A DNA stretch of 21,365 nt from Membranipora membranacea (Eukaryota > Bryozoa > Gymnolaemata > Cheilostomatida > Membraniporidae), in assembly GCA_914767715.1 (NCBI GenBank), contig CAJZBW010000002.1:1-21365 (forward strand), written 5' to 3'. The first letter of the stretch is position 1. Each line of letters begins with the position of its first letter. The notes beneath the pieces are model-generated. The model did no database searches. It saw only the letters and a list, made by a program, of their open reading frames with translations, and was not told where the DNA came from. Position numbers and translations under genes: made by a program. Positions 1-8,604 of this stretch are shown here, piece after piece.

Positions 1-72
1 ACCCCCCTGGATGGCTGGTATTTTATTTGTTGACCAATTATCACTGAAGATATAAAATAAACAGAAGAGTTT
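1..72. other. left-edge spacer, possible tail of a preceding gene
   Basis: AT-rich leader before the phosphatase gene, with a TATAAAATAAA-like stretch just upstream of its ATG. On the plus strand, bases 1-33 are open from the window edge and close with TGA (ending LDGWYFIC), so they could be the last codons of a truncated upstream gene. Eleven codons are too few to decide. Confidence 0.25.
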
Positions 73-1468
73 ATGAATATAATTCTACCCCTTTTTGTCC
101 TCCTCGCCTCCGCCTCCGCCCAGGACTGCTCCCCCTTCGGAATACGCCTGCAGTACGGCCAGCACCTCGTCCAGGCCGATTCCACCCACAAAATCACCAT
201 CTCCTTCAACACCGAAGACCCCTGCACCTCCTCCTTCCTCAGGGTCCTATCAGTCAGCGGCTTCCAACAACTCCCCTGCCAGTCCACCACCATCGTCGCC
301 TCCGAAAACATGTCCTACTTCACCACCCACGTCCAGCAATGCGAAATCCACCAACAAGTGGCCTACAACCAGACCTTCTACTACAACGTCTACGGGTGGG
401 AAAAGACCGACCAGGGAGACCCCACTCCCGGGTCGGTAGACTACGTAGAGGCTAGTCTGGTCGATCCCTACAATGTCGACAAAGCCCTGAAGGTGTTGGT
501 GCTGGCAGACTGGGGACCCTCCTACAAGACGGGCTTCCCGACCATCCAGGCCACTCTGAGGGAGGTGATGCTGGAGCAGAAGCTGGACTTGCTGATAATA
601 ACGGGAGACTTCGGGTACGACCTTGACAGCCGGGATGGGCGGAACTATGTGGAGTTTTTAAATTTCGCAGAATAGTTCCTGAGAGAAATCCCGGGCGTGT
701 TCATTCCGGGAAACCACGAAAACTACTCTGTGGATGACAAGGTGTTGCTCAACAACACCTTCCTGGCCTACAACATCACCCGCAACCTGGCAGTGGGCTT
801 CCCATTTGGGGATTGCTACTTCCTCCTCTACGACCCCTACGGCATCCTCTATTTCAAGGAGGAACCCGTCTCCTCCCACGACTCAGTCCAACAACAACTG
901 GCCATCGCTGAGGCAACTGACCTGCCTATCATCGTCCTGTCGCACTACCCAGTCACCTGCAACGGTGAGTACGGCCGCTGTAACATCCAGGGGGGCACAG
1001 CTAGCGGAATACTTCGAGATGATGATCGACGCGGGGGCCTGTCTCTATATCGGTGCCCACGCCCACGAGTACAATCGCATCTACCCCTACTTCAAGAATG
1101 AGAGTTTCGTGCAGATTGAGTCTCCCTACCGTGATGACCAGGAATACATGGTTTCGATAGTGGAGGGAGTGGCTGGCAGCAACACCGACCTGGTGCTCGA
1201 AATGGGGGAGATCTTCGACTACACTGCCGCCTACACTGCCAACCAGACTGGCTTCGGAGTCCTCTCCATTAACGACAACCACCAGATCGGCTTCCAGCAC
1301 TACTCGACCACCAAGGGAGTGGTCGACTCCATGGTGATCAACCTCGTCAAAGACCGCACCAAGACCAGCCCCAAACCCAAACCAAAGCCCAAGTAGAAGA
1401 GCAAGAAGAGCAAAAAGTGGAAGCGAATAATTCCAAAAAGCCTTCAGGTGTAGGCGTTGACTGAGTGA
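73..1468 (+). CDS. purple acid phosphatase-like secreted metallophosphoesterase
   Basis: About 457 residues, exons 73-968 and 991-1468, ending TGA. Residues 1-17 are a hydrophobic signal peptide ending SASAQ, so the enzyme should be secreted or lysosomal. All five metal-binding motifs of the purple acid phosphatase family are visible in order: ADWG (D146), GDFGY (D179, Tyr ligand Y182), GNHE (N214), VLSH (H291) and GAHAH (H322, H324). The family hydrolyses phosphomonoesters at a dinuclear metal centre. The GAHAH half is reached only by removing a 22-nt intron. TAG at 673, 1394 and 1451 is read as Glu. The C-terminal tail after about residue 425 is unusual: a PKPKPKPK stretch followed by a Lys/Ser-rich segment that may be a retention or anchoring tail. 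The exact substrate cannot be inferred. Confidence 0.9.
969..990 (+). other. 22-nt intron
   Basis: Starts GTACGG and ends CATCCAG, with A at -6 from the 3' end. Removal joins HYPVTCNGE to GAQLAEYFEMM and brings the GAHAH motif into frame. It is the only clearly supported intron here that is not 20 nt. Confidence 0.85.
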
Positions 1469-1585
1469 TGTGGTGGTGGTGCCTGAGTGATGGTGTATGT
1501 ATATTATAGGATGAGCGTTTACAGTGGTTTCGCGACCCGGCAGCAATAGAAACGCTACAACGACTACTTATAGCTGGTCTTTACC

Positions 1586-2287
1586 ATGTTCTCGAAGCGC
1601 ATAACCAAATTCTACAACGGCTAGGGTTGCGACGAGTACAAGTTCCAGGAACACCTCATGCAAATTCACGATAAAATGGTCCGACTCGAACAGTCCAAGT
1701 ACCTCCAACCCCACTACTCGCCTCTCCTCAGGACCCTCCTCCTTGATATACAGCCCTTCCTGCAAAAAGACACCCTCAACCCCCATGTGTAGGTTCACTT
1801 CGACGCAGATCTCCAGCCCAAACAGTCCTCCCAGAAGGTCAGGTTCAATACCATGCAGCAGATGGTCCAGGAGTTCGAGGAAACCTACGAGGAGCAGCAG
1901 TAGAGTTCACTCCACCTTGCCACCCAGCCCCAGTCTCCCCAACAGTTCAGGTCCCGCATCAGGACCCACACCCCCGAGAGGAGACCCCAGCCCGACCACC
2001 CCACACCCCAGAAGGGCAGAGGGCCACCAGAACCCGAGCAGAGGCTGCCACCCTTTGAAAAGTAACTCATCTTCAAACGGTAGAACAGCATCAGCCGGGT
2101 CCTGGATGTGCCCAAAGTCCCCAAGGTGTCCAAGGTGCCCAAGGTGGACCCGCCCATAAACCCCCAGCTGAAGCAGCCCCTCTCCCCGCGTTAGTTCCTG
2201 CGGCAGACGATAATGGGAGCCCCTCGGAGCAGCAATCCCCTGCTATCTCTGCGCAACAAGCAGAGGTACAAGCGGACAAAGAACTGA
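1586..2287 (+). CDS. uncharacterised Pro/Lys-rich protein with KVPKV repeats
   Basis: 233 residues in one frame from ATG 1586 to TGA 2285-2287, with TAG or TAA read as Glu at several sites, for example FEK-E-LIFKRENSI. I do not recognise the family. The first ~75 residues look folded and helical (MFSKRITKFYNGEG onward); a Glu/Gln-rich segment follows, then a long Pro/Arg/Gln-rich probably disordered region. Near residues 175-190 there is a short tandem repeat of Val-Pro-Lys type (VPKVPKVSKVPKV). The C-terminus is basic (RNKQRYKRTKN). It lies 117 bp behind the phosphatase gene and converges on the next gene with a 56-bp gap. The continuous frame and sensible codon use support a real gene; no function is proposed. 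Confidence 0.75.
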
Positions 2288-2343
2288 TCATTCATTTTAC
2301 TGCTGGGAAAGACCCTTGGAATTAGTGTGGGAAAGAATAGATA

Positions 2344-3157
2344 TCAGCGGGCATAGGAGAAGTAGCCCTTCTTCATGTTAACCAAGCACTTGGAGTGGGT
2401 CTGTACCTCTCCCAACTAGTGCTGCTGGGCCCTGCGGTAGTTCTGCAGGTAGGAGTTGGGCTTCCTCCGGGTGCTGGTGTTGTGGCTGTTCTCCTTCTCC
2501 GCCAGGCATTTCTTGCGGAAGGGGTGCTGGGTTAGGCCAAAGCTACGATCTTGGGGGCGAAGGTAAGTTGGTCCTTCTAGGAACTGTGCCGGTCCACCAG
2601 CTTCAGCTTTATCGCCTTCTATTTCTTTGTCTGCCAGTCCAGGTTCCTCTGGTAGAAGTGCTCGCTCTCCTCGGTGTTGCAGGTCCGTTCGCTGCGGATG
2701 GTAGACTTTAAATTGGGGCTGAAGGTGCACTCCCGGGCCTCCTTCACCTCGATCGACTTCCTGCCTTCCTGGATGAGTTTGTCCCGCTTCTGCTGCAGTT
2801 GCTGGTTCTGGATGGGGGTGGGAGTACCTCGTTGTAGAGCCGACTGAAAATGCTGCCGTCGTATGACTAATTATGCACATGAGATCGGCGTGTGCTAAAC
2901 CGGAACTCCTTCTCCTTGCTCCTGCTGAGCTTCTAGAGGGAGGAGTAGGCCCCAAACTCAATGTTTTTATCCTTGTCCTTGGAAAAGGAGAACTGTTCGC
3001 GGAGGAAGCTGTCGCCTCTGGTGGTGCTGCCATCGACCGGAGTCTCACCCGACTGACTGCTGAACAGCTAGCTGTCGCGGCTGCTGTCCTCGCGGTAGTG
3101 TTTGAAAATTTAGAGCAGTTCGTTGATGGAGTTGTTAGTTTGACTGATTTGACTCAT
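2344..3157 (-). CDS. protein with paired TFxPK motifs, probable cytoskeletal/ciliary type
   Basis: About 257 residues in three exons (3157-2828, 2807-2547, 2526-2344), ending TGA. The N-terminal ~100 residues are Ser/Lys-rich and probably disordered. The middle contains SIFSRLYNENQQLQQKRDKL, then ECTFSPNLKS, a helical segment FYQRNLDWQTKKEKAIKLKL, and QLTFAPKIHPF. This arrangement (RLY...CTFxPxx...W...K...LTFxPKI) recurs in many uncharacterised protist proteins, often in cytoskeletal or ciliary proteomes; that comparison is from memory. Two 20-nt introns are required, the second falling directly after the TFAPKI motif. The start shares a 44-bp divergent spacer with the coiled-coil gene at 3202. 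No catalytic motif is seen. Confidence 0.8.
2527..2546 (-). other. 20-nt intron
   Basis: Minus-strand sequence GTAGCTTTGGCCTAACCCAG, with A at -6. Removal joins LTFAPKI to HPFRKKCLAEKENS; without it the frame becomes an Arg-rich nonsense stretch. Confidence 0.85.
2808..2827 (-). other. 20-nt intron
   Basis: Minus-strand sequence GTACTCCCACCCCCATCCAG, with A at -6. Removal joins SRLYNE to NQQLQQKRDKL. Confidence 0.85.
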
Positions 3158-3201
3158 ATCTTTAATGTTATTTTTTATTAACTTGCCTTATAGTCTAATT
3201 A
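3158..3201. promoter_or_regulatory. 44-bp divergent spacer
   Basis: Very AT-rich spacer between two outward-facing start codons (3157 minus, 3202 plus). It must hold both 5' ends and any shared promoter. No consensus box can be named from this sequence alone. Confidence 0.4.
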
Positions 3202-4101
3202 ATGACCCAGTTGCTCTAGGACAGCTCCACCCTCAAGAACTCACTCCAGACCGAACTCAACCTCACCAGGATCTTTATCCCACTCAAGCAGAAGAATCTA
3301 GCACTCAGGAGTCAGCGGGACGGGATGCTTCAGAAGGAAATGGATCTGCAGACCAATTAGATTACTAATCTCATCCAAGAACAGCTGGAAATTTGTTAGC
3401 AGTTTATGGCTATCAGGTCGAGGCAGCCGGACTACCACCTGAAAACAGATTAACTTGGAAGTATTGAACAGAGGAAGGAGGAGAATGAGATGGCCCGGAA
3501 GAGACTGGAATCACTCACTTTTCAGGTAAAAAACGAAGAAAGAAACCTCTAAATGCTGCAAGAAGAAAGGTCGGCAGTCGTTCAATACTGCAAGCAACTC
3601 AAGCAGAGAAACTTAGGTATTGCACAGTAGGTTAAATCAATAGAAGGTCTTCGAACATTAGCAGAAACTAATACTGAAGTAGAATATTCTGAGAACCCCA
3701 TTAAGCGAACACAGATCATCCACCAAACAGATGAATCCTCAGGAGATAACCATACTACACTGAACTAGCCAGAAGACACATAGACTTTTGCTGTTCGGTA
3801 GCACTCTAGTCCATCTATTTCGAACATTCTGGGAAACAAAATCAAACAACTTGAATAACTGCTCAATACTAACAACACGAGATCTTAAGTTAGATTGAGG
3901 GTAGAATCCATCCTCCCCAGAGTCCGATCCATCCAGACAACCAAGCAAAACATCAGAAACAACCTGAGGATACTCTAACGGACTTCTTCCCTCCAAAGAC
4001 AGCAGTTGACTGACAACTTGATTGAGCTGTCTTCCCTCGAACAAAGGGAGGTGATTCTACTCCACTGGTGGCAATCTTCCACTCTGGGGGAGTGTGAGTG
4101 A
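3202..4101 (+). CDS. coiled-coil protein
   Basis: 299 residues in one frame from ATG 3202 to TGA 4099-4101. Under the standard code it would be cut by about a dozen TAA/TAG codons. Read as Glu, these fall naturally in charged heptads such as KQLE-E-LLNTNN, RNL-E-MLQEERSA and ILPRVRS...RIL-E-RTSS. Long helical, heptad-like segments cover about residues 1-150 and 210-290, with a Thr/Ser/Glu-rich linker between. There is no signal peptide, membrane segment or enzymatic motif. It is probably a structural or scaffold component, but a specific family cannot be assigned. Spacing to the following Rab gene is only 42 bp. Confidence 0.8.
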
Positions 4102-4143
4102 TATGTCTATTCTCATAATTTCTGTTGACTTGCTATAAACTTT

Positions 4144-4770
4144 ATGACGAAGAGAAGGGATTAGTAGAAGTACGACTACCTGGTGAAACTGGTGATAATC
4201 GGTGACACAGCAGTAGGCAAGACCAACATCCTGCTGCGATACGTGAACGAGGAGTACAAGATGAGCCACGTGACCACCATCGGGGTCGACTTCAAAATCA
4301 AAACCATCAATATCGACGGCATCAAAATCAAAATGCAGATCTGGGATACCGCCGGACAGGAGAGGTTTAAAACCATCACTGAAACCTACTACAAGGGAGC
4401 TGCCGGAGTTGTACTCGTCTATTCCGTCACCGATCGAAAGTCCTTCAATAACCTCGAAAACTGGATCAAACAGATCAATTAGTCCCAACCCGAAACCCTC
4501 TGCAAGATCATCGTCGGCAACAAAGTCGACTGCAAGGAAACCGAACGCCAGGTCAGCTTCCAGGAAGGGACCGCCCTCGCCACCAAGTTCGGAGTGCCCT
4601 TCGTGGAGGTGTCCGCCAAGGATAACTACAATATCAGCGAGATCTTCAACACCATCGGCCGGCCCGTCAAGGAACGCATGATCCAGGGAGAGACTGCCAA
4701 GGGCAACAACATGAAGATCGACTCGGGCGATGTCAAGAAGAAGGGCGAGAAGAAGAACTGTGAATGCTGA
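4144..4770 (+). CDS. Rab-family small GTPase (Rab8/Rab1-like)
   Basis: 208 residues, no intron, TGA at 4768-4770. It has all GTPase motifs: P-loop GDTAVGKT, switch I ending [26 protein letters not shown] and VSAK. The TIGVDFKI and [19 protein letters not shown] strings are typical of the Rab8/Rab10/Rab1 group, which controls exocytic and ciliary membrane traffic. The C-terminus ends KKNCEC, a CxC double-geranylgeranylation signal. TAG codons at 4162-4167 (two in a row) and 4480-4482 are read as Glu, giving [14 protein letters not shown] and QINESQPE, both normal for Rabs. The subfamily assignment is less secure than the family assignment. Confidence 0.95.
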
Positions 4771-4831
4771 GCGTGATCGTTTTAGCCTTTGGAAAGGAAC
4801 AAAGCCATTGCCCCTGGAAAAAGTATTAAAA

Positions 4832-6256
4832 TCAAGCATTTCTGCCCTCCCTCGGAGCCAGGAACTCGTGGTCTATCAGCTTGGCCACCGGGAAACGCTA
4901 GCGGGGGTTCTTTGAGAGGCACCGTAGGATGAAGTCTTTGATCTACGGAGATGCCGGTTTACTGCGAGGGAAGTAGATGTCCTCCTCGACCACCTTCACC
5001 ACCTCCTCCTCGCTCCGAATCTCGAAGGGCACCCGTCCGAAGGCCAGCTCATAGGTGAGGACCCCAATATTCCAAATATCGATTTTGTTATCGTACTGCT
5101 GCTTCTGCACCACCTCAGGTGAGGAGTAGAGTGGGGTGCCACAAAGGGTATCCCTGAGAAGTGGAGAGTGCACTGCCCACCCGAAGTCGCATATCTTGAC
5201 GATATTCTTGGTTCCAAAACAGGTACCTGGTGGAAGAGGATGTTCTAAGGTTTGATATCCCGGTGCAGTATATCGTTATCATGCATGTACTCCAATGCAT
5301 TACAGATTTGTTTGACCACTGATCGGATCTTATCCTCAGGAAAACAGCCTTCGAGCTTTAACTGTTGGTAAAGATTGCCGTCGGAGCAGAGCTACATCAG
5401 CAGGTAGAGGTTCCCCTCTTCCACGAAGACTGAGTATAGTTGCACGATGTTGGGATGGTCTAAGAAACTTTGGATCTTTATCTAACGGATCTGCTGCACC
5501 AACATTTTGGGCTACACTGACAGTCGCGCCTGAGGGATCTCTTTCAGTGCGCAGAGCATTCCTGTGCTTTTATGCCTTGGTTATTCCATGTGTACCTGAC
5601 CATACACACCTGGCCCAGCTTTCCGTGCCCCATAAGCTTGATGGGATCTAGATCATTCAGTTTGACTGTGTTGTAACTGGGAATAATCAGCTCGGAGGGC
5701 ATCGATTTGCAGCTCTAGGTGGAGACGGTGTCTTTGAGGGAGACCGGCTCAGTGAGTACCTTCATTCCTCTGCTGTTTTTCCCCTCCTTTTCCCGGTCAA
5801 GTCTTACGTTCAGTGCCTTTAACTTATGCTCCTACCGTATTGTATCGCACACGCTGTAAACCACTTTTCTCAGCTGTTCATACTTGTCCTTAATGGAGGA
5901 CTGAGACGTTCGGGAGGGCTCTTCCTTACGCGGTGGAGGTGTCTTGAGCTTCCGGACGAGTTGCCGTGCCTTCTGCACTTGGCTGGGTTCTATTCGGGGC
6001 ATTTAGTTTTTGATGGAGAGGCAGTGGCTAACTTTTTAACACTGTTGGGTCAGTTTGGCTGGGTAGAGGAGGGGGTACGGACGGAGGGGGTGGGGTGGAG
6101 GGTGGGAGGGAGGGTTTAGTCGATGAGAGACTTGCCCATGAAATTGGTGAGTTTATCTGATTCCTCTAGCAATTTGTTTTAAAGGCTTTGAAAATAGTTG
6201 GAGTGGTTGTCCTTAATGGCTGGCTAGCTGATCTACTCGTTGTGATTTCTGTTCAT
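4832..6256 (-). CDS. Aurora-like Ser/Thr protein kinase with long N-terminal extension
   Basis: About 454 residues in four exons (6256-6079, 6058-5596, 5575-5227, 5206-4832), TGA at 4832-4834. The kinase domain covers roughly the last 270 residues: Gly loop GHGKLGQVCMVR, Lys in CALKEI, alpha-C Glu in IREIKIQ, HRDIKPEN, DFGWAVHS, activation loop RDTLCGTPLYSSPE, and NPRERFPVAKLIDHEFL. The DFGW and LCGTxxYxxPE pattern points to the Aurora family, which acts in mitosis and, in some lineages, in cilia. The alpha-C Glu (5482-5484) and KPEN Glu (5245-5247) are both encoded by TAG. The N-terminal ~180 residues are mixed coiled-coil and Pro-rich, with no match I recognise. An additional upstream exon is possible because the frame stays open above 6256. 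The 3' end is 61 bp from the convergent Rab gene. Confidence 0.88.
5207..5226 (-). other. 20-nt intron
   Basis: Minus-strand sequence GTACCTGTTTTGGAACCAAG, with A at -6. It lies between HRDIKPENILFHQ and NIVKICDFGWAV, so both flanks are invariant kinase motifs. Confidence 0.95.
5576..5595 (-). other. 20-nt intron
   Basis: Minus-strand sequence GTACACATGGAATAACCAAG, with A at -6. It lies directly after the Gly-loop strand and joins GQVCMVR to HKSTGMLCALKEI, restoring the kinase N-lobe. Confidence 0.93.
6059..6078 (-). other. 20-nt intron
   Basis: Minus-strand sequence GTACCCCCTCCTCTACCCAG, with A at -6. It joins a Pro-rich segment (HPTPSV) to PKLTQQCEK. The sequence around it is non-conserved, so this one rests on pattern and frame only. 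Confidence 0.7.
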
Positions 6257-6472
6257 CTCAATTATAAACCATTATATCATCGATCTAAGCAACCCTTGAT
6301 GAGGAAGAGACCCGGCACGACCGATATAAAGGTGCAACATTGGCTTTGGAAGGAGTTGCTCTCTTCATAACTCAACAGATTGCAGATTCATCTTGTTTTT
6401 GTGATACTTAGTAAAAGGTGAAATTGGTTGTGATTTGCAACTGTGAAGGGTTATTACAGGACTTGATAGAAA
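6257..6472. other. 216-bp spacer, possible 5' exon of the kinase gene
   Basis: Spacer between two minus-strand genes. On the minus strand an ATG at 6368 opens about 36 codons beginning MKRATPSKANVAPLY and ending TGA just upstream of the kinase ATG. It could be a distal exon, an upstream ORF or chance. No intron of the usual 20-nt GTA...AG type links it to the kinase frame. No RNA gene is seen. Confidence 0.3.
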
Positions 6473-7009
6473 TCATTTCTGGACCAGCTACTCCACATAC
6501 CCCTTGCCTTTCTTCAGTCCCTATTTTCCTTTCTACAAAGCCCCTTTTAGGTTTCGGTCGATCTATCCCTCGTACTTCTGCAGGAAGGGCTGGATCCCCG
6601 ATTTGAATAGTTTCTCAGCTGCAGTCGATTCGGGGTGCAGTAGGAGGATTGTTATGCCCAGTCTCATCAGGATATAGGCCATGGGAGGCAGGGCGAAGGT
6701 CAGGATGGGGCCGAAGAGTTCCAAGACCGCGTAGATAATCCAGTAGACCAGATACTTTTTGAGGGCCGAGGAGTTATGGCTTTCCAGGACGAGGAAGGTG
6801 AAGTAGGCAGGAGCAAGACAGCACCCGATTCCAACCACAAGGGAGGTGGCGTTGGAGATGAAGGTGACGATGAGGAGAAAGACCAGGGTGGCCAGGACAA
6901 AAGCACTAGGTTTGATGCCGGTCTTGCGCTGTACAAACTCCAGTTCTTTGCTTTAGTCGATGGAGTTGAGGTGGAGGAGGGTGACCAACTGATCAAGAAG
7001 TCCTTCCAT
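6473..7009 (-). CDS. TB2/DP1/HVA22 (REEP/Yop1) ER-shaping membrane protein
   Basis: 178 residues, no intron, TGA at 6473-6475. After a helical N-terminus come closely paired hydrophobic hairpins (AFVLATLVFLLIVTFIS; VVGIGCCLAPAYFTFLVL; then YLVYWIIYAVLELFGPIL and MAYILMRLGITILLL). The order YW-IIYA-LE-FGPIL-LPP-MAYILMRLGI-LLLHP-S-GAE-LF is that of the TB2/DP1/HVA22 domain. These proteins wedge into the ER membrane and curve tubules. A Lys/Gly/Glu-rich amphipathic C-terminal tail (ALEKGKEGLKKGKGYVEELV) follows, as in Yop1-type proteins. TAA/TAG read as Glu occur at the N-terminus and in the tail. Confidence 0.92.
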
Positions 7010-7102
7010 AATTGGTCTATAAAATCATTGCACTGATCAATCGCATCAACACGAACCTTTCAAAAAAATAAACGGTTGTGCTCCACAGACAATAAATTAA
7101 TT
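7010..7102. promoter_or_regulatory. 93-bp divergent spacer
   Basis: Spacer between the outward-facing REEP (minus) and 7103 (plus) genes. It is AT-rich near both ends with AAAAAAATAAAC and AATAAATTAATT tracts, and would have to carry both promoters. Confidence 0.4.
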
Positions 7103-7860
7103 ATGATCGGCAGTCTCGGATAATTCATCCCTCTCGAGTCCGCCTCCATTCTGTCCGCTCACCAAGAAGCACCCGCTCTGCAGCTGCCTCCCGCCCATCT
7201 CAGCAAGCGGCGGGGCTACTCCACCTTCGAGAGCTATACCCCCGACGACAAGACCGGTCTGCTGGTGCGGTACGAGAAGAACAACATCTACCAGATCAAC
7301 CGCAAGAAATACCATTCCATCGCCAAGGAAGCAGTCACCAGCGACAAACTACGCAAGCCCTTGGTGCAGCACCACTCCTTCTTCGTCAAGCCAGAAGTCA
7401 CCAAGGACTACATCGCCAAGGAAGAGTAACCCTGCCCCTAGTCAGACTCAAACGCAAACACAATCTGCTGAGGGCTATCCTGCGCATGAAGCAGAACGAG
7501 GAAGAACCCAACAAGCAGTCTGACTACGAACAGTCCTTCCAGCGACTCTACAGTGGCTTCAAGAGTGTCCACCCACAGAACATCCTGGCGGCCAAGGAGG
7601 AGACTTCTCACCCTGAAGTCATCCCCTCTCCCAAGAAAATACTGCCGGAGCCCACCCGCCAGAAGAGTCAGATCGGCAACCGCAAACGCCTCGAGTACGA
7701 GCACTGCCTGAGCTGGGCCCGCAAGCACGACAAGAAGGGAGACTTCTTCGCAGAGCAGCTGGGCAAGAACGCCAAGCAGGTGGGAGGAGAGGAGACAGTG
7801 CTGAACCGTTCGCTGATCGAGGACATCGGGAAGAAGGTGAGCCTGAGTTGGCTGGAGTGA
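7103..7860 (+). CDS. uncharacterised basic protein
   Basis: About 245 residues, exons 7103-7425 and 7446-7860, TGA at 7858-7860. I do not recognise the family. It is hydrophilic and rich in Lys, Arg, Gln and Glu, with no signal peptide or membrane segment. Recognisable stretches are KRRGYSTFESYTPDDKTGLL, a helical middle (KRKHNLLRAILRMKQNEEEP) and SFQRLYSGFKSVHPQNILAA. The two halves lie in different frames and are joined by a 20-nt intron. Codon 7 is TAA, read as Glu; a later start would lose this, but no nearby ATG fits better. It shares a divergent spacer with the REEP gene. Confidence 0.72.
7426..7445 (+). other. 20-nt intron
   Basis: GTAACCCTGCCCCTAGTCAG, with A at -6. It joins TKDYIAKEE to LKRKHNLLRAILR. 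It contains no TGA, but retention would shift the frame and reach TGA within about 25 codons. Confidence 0.85.
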
Positions 7861-7980
7861 TAGTGCTATTTTTCAAGGTGTATGGGTGTGGGGGTGCGGG
7901 GAGGGGTGGAATATTGGCCGGGGGGTGGTTTAACGCAAAATTTAATATTATATTAATAAAGGATTTTTTATTTATCACAA

Positions 7981-8561
7981 ATGCAGGTGTTCGTGCATCA
8001 CCTCGATGGCTCAGTTGCCACGGTCGACCCGACCCAGTTCGACTCCCTTCAGGCCCTCCTCCAAGAGATCAATGCTTCGGAGTGCAGAGCGGTCTGCCAG
8101 GGTGCTCACGTCTCTTCCCTCGAGGAACTGACCAACAACGCCGCAGTCTACATCACTGCGGACCTCAGCGGAGGAAAGAGGAAGAGAAAGAAAAAAGTGT
8201 ACACCACCAAGAAGAAAAACAAGCACATCCATAAAAAAGTCAAAATGGGCATCTACAGCCTCTACTCCGTCGATGGTACTTCATCCCTCACTCAGGCAAA
8301 GGAAATGTCACCCAACAGAGGAAAGCCTGCCCCTCATGCGGACCCGGACTCTTCATGGGCCAGCACTGGGATCGCTACTACTGCGGTTTCTGCCACACCA
8401 CCATCAAGATGGACCCCGAGACCGTCAAGAAGAACGAGGAGATCATGAAGAAGAAGAAGGCCGCTCTCGATGCTGAGCTCAAGGCCAAAGCCAAGGAAGC
8501 TGCTGACAAAGCCCCCGCTGGTAAGGGCAAGAAAGACGCCAAGAAAGGCAAAAAGAAATGA
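7981..8561 (+). CDS. ubiquitin-like/ribosomal protein eS31 (RPS27A) fusion with very divergent Ub-like domain
   Basis: About 186 residues, exons 7981-8275 and 8296-8561, TGA at 8559-8561. The C-terminal part is clearly eS31, a small-subunit ribosomal protein: GGKRKRKKKVYTTKKKNKHI, KKVKMGIYSLYSVD, then a zinc ribbon CPSCGPGLFMGQHWDRYYCGFC (split here by its Cys pairs, CPSC and CGFC). The N-terminal ~65 residues begin MQVFVHHLDG and end DLSGG like ubiquitin, but most ubiquitin positions are changed and the domain is about ten residues short. The SGG/K junction where ubiquitin is normally cleaved is kept. Beyond the zinc ribbon there is an unusual ~50-residue Lys/Ala-rich tail ending GKKDAKKGKKK. 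No UAR codons occur, consistent with strong codon bias in a highly expressed gene. Confidence 0.9.
8276..8295 (+). other. 20-nt intron
   Basis: GTACTTCATCCCTCACTCAG, with A at -6. It joins LYSVDG to KGNVTQQRKACPSC, restoring the eS31 zinc ribbon. Confidence 0.95.
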
Positions 8562-8604
8562 TGTTGTACTCTAATCATATCTTTTTACAAACCATACACC
8601 ACTA

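Noticed and set aside
1-12. C-rich left end as a telomere repeat of a gene-sized chromosome
   Set aside because: Only one run of C is present with no CCCCAA or similar tandem repeat, and the right end has none.
2416-3048. A 210-residue minus-strand ORF rich in Ala, Pro and Arg
   Set aside because: It overlaps the spliced TFxPK-motif gene in another frame; only its last ~35 residues coincide with the true third exon.
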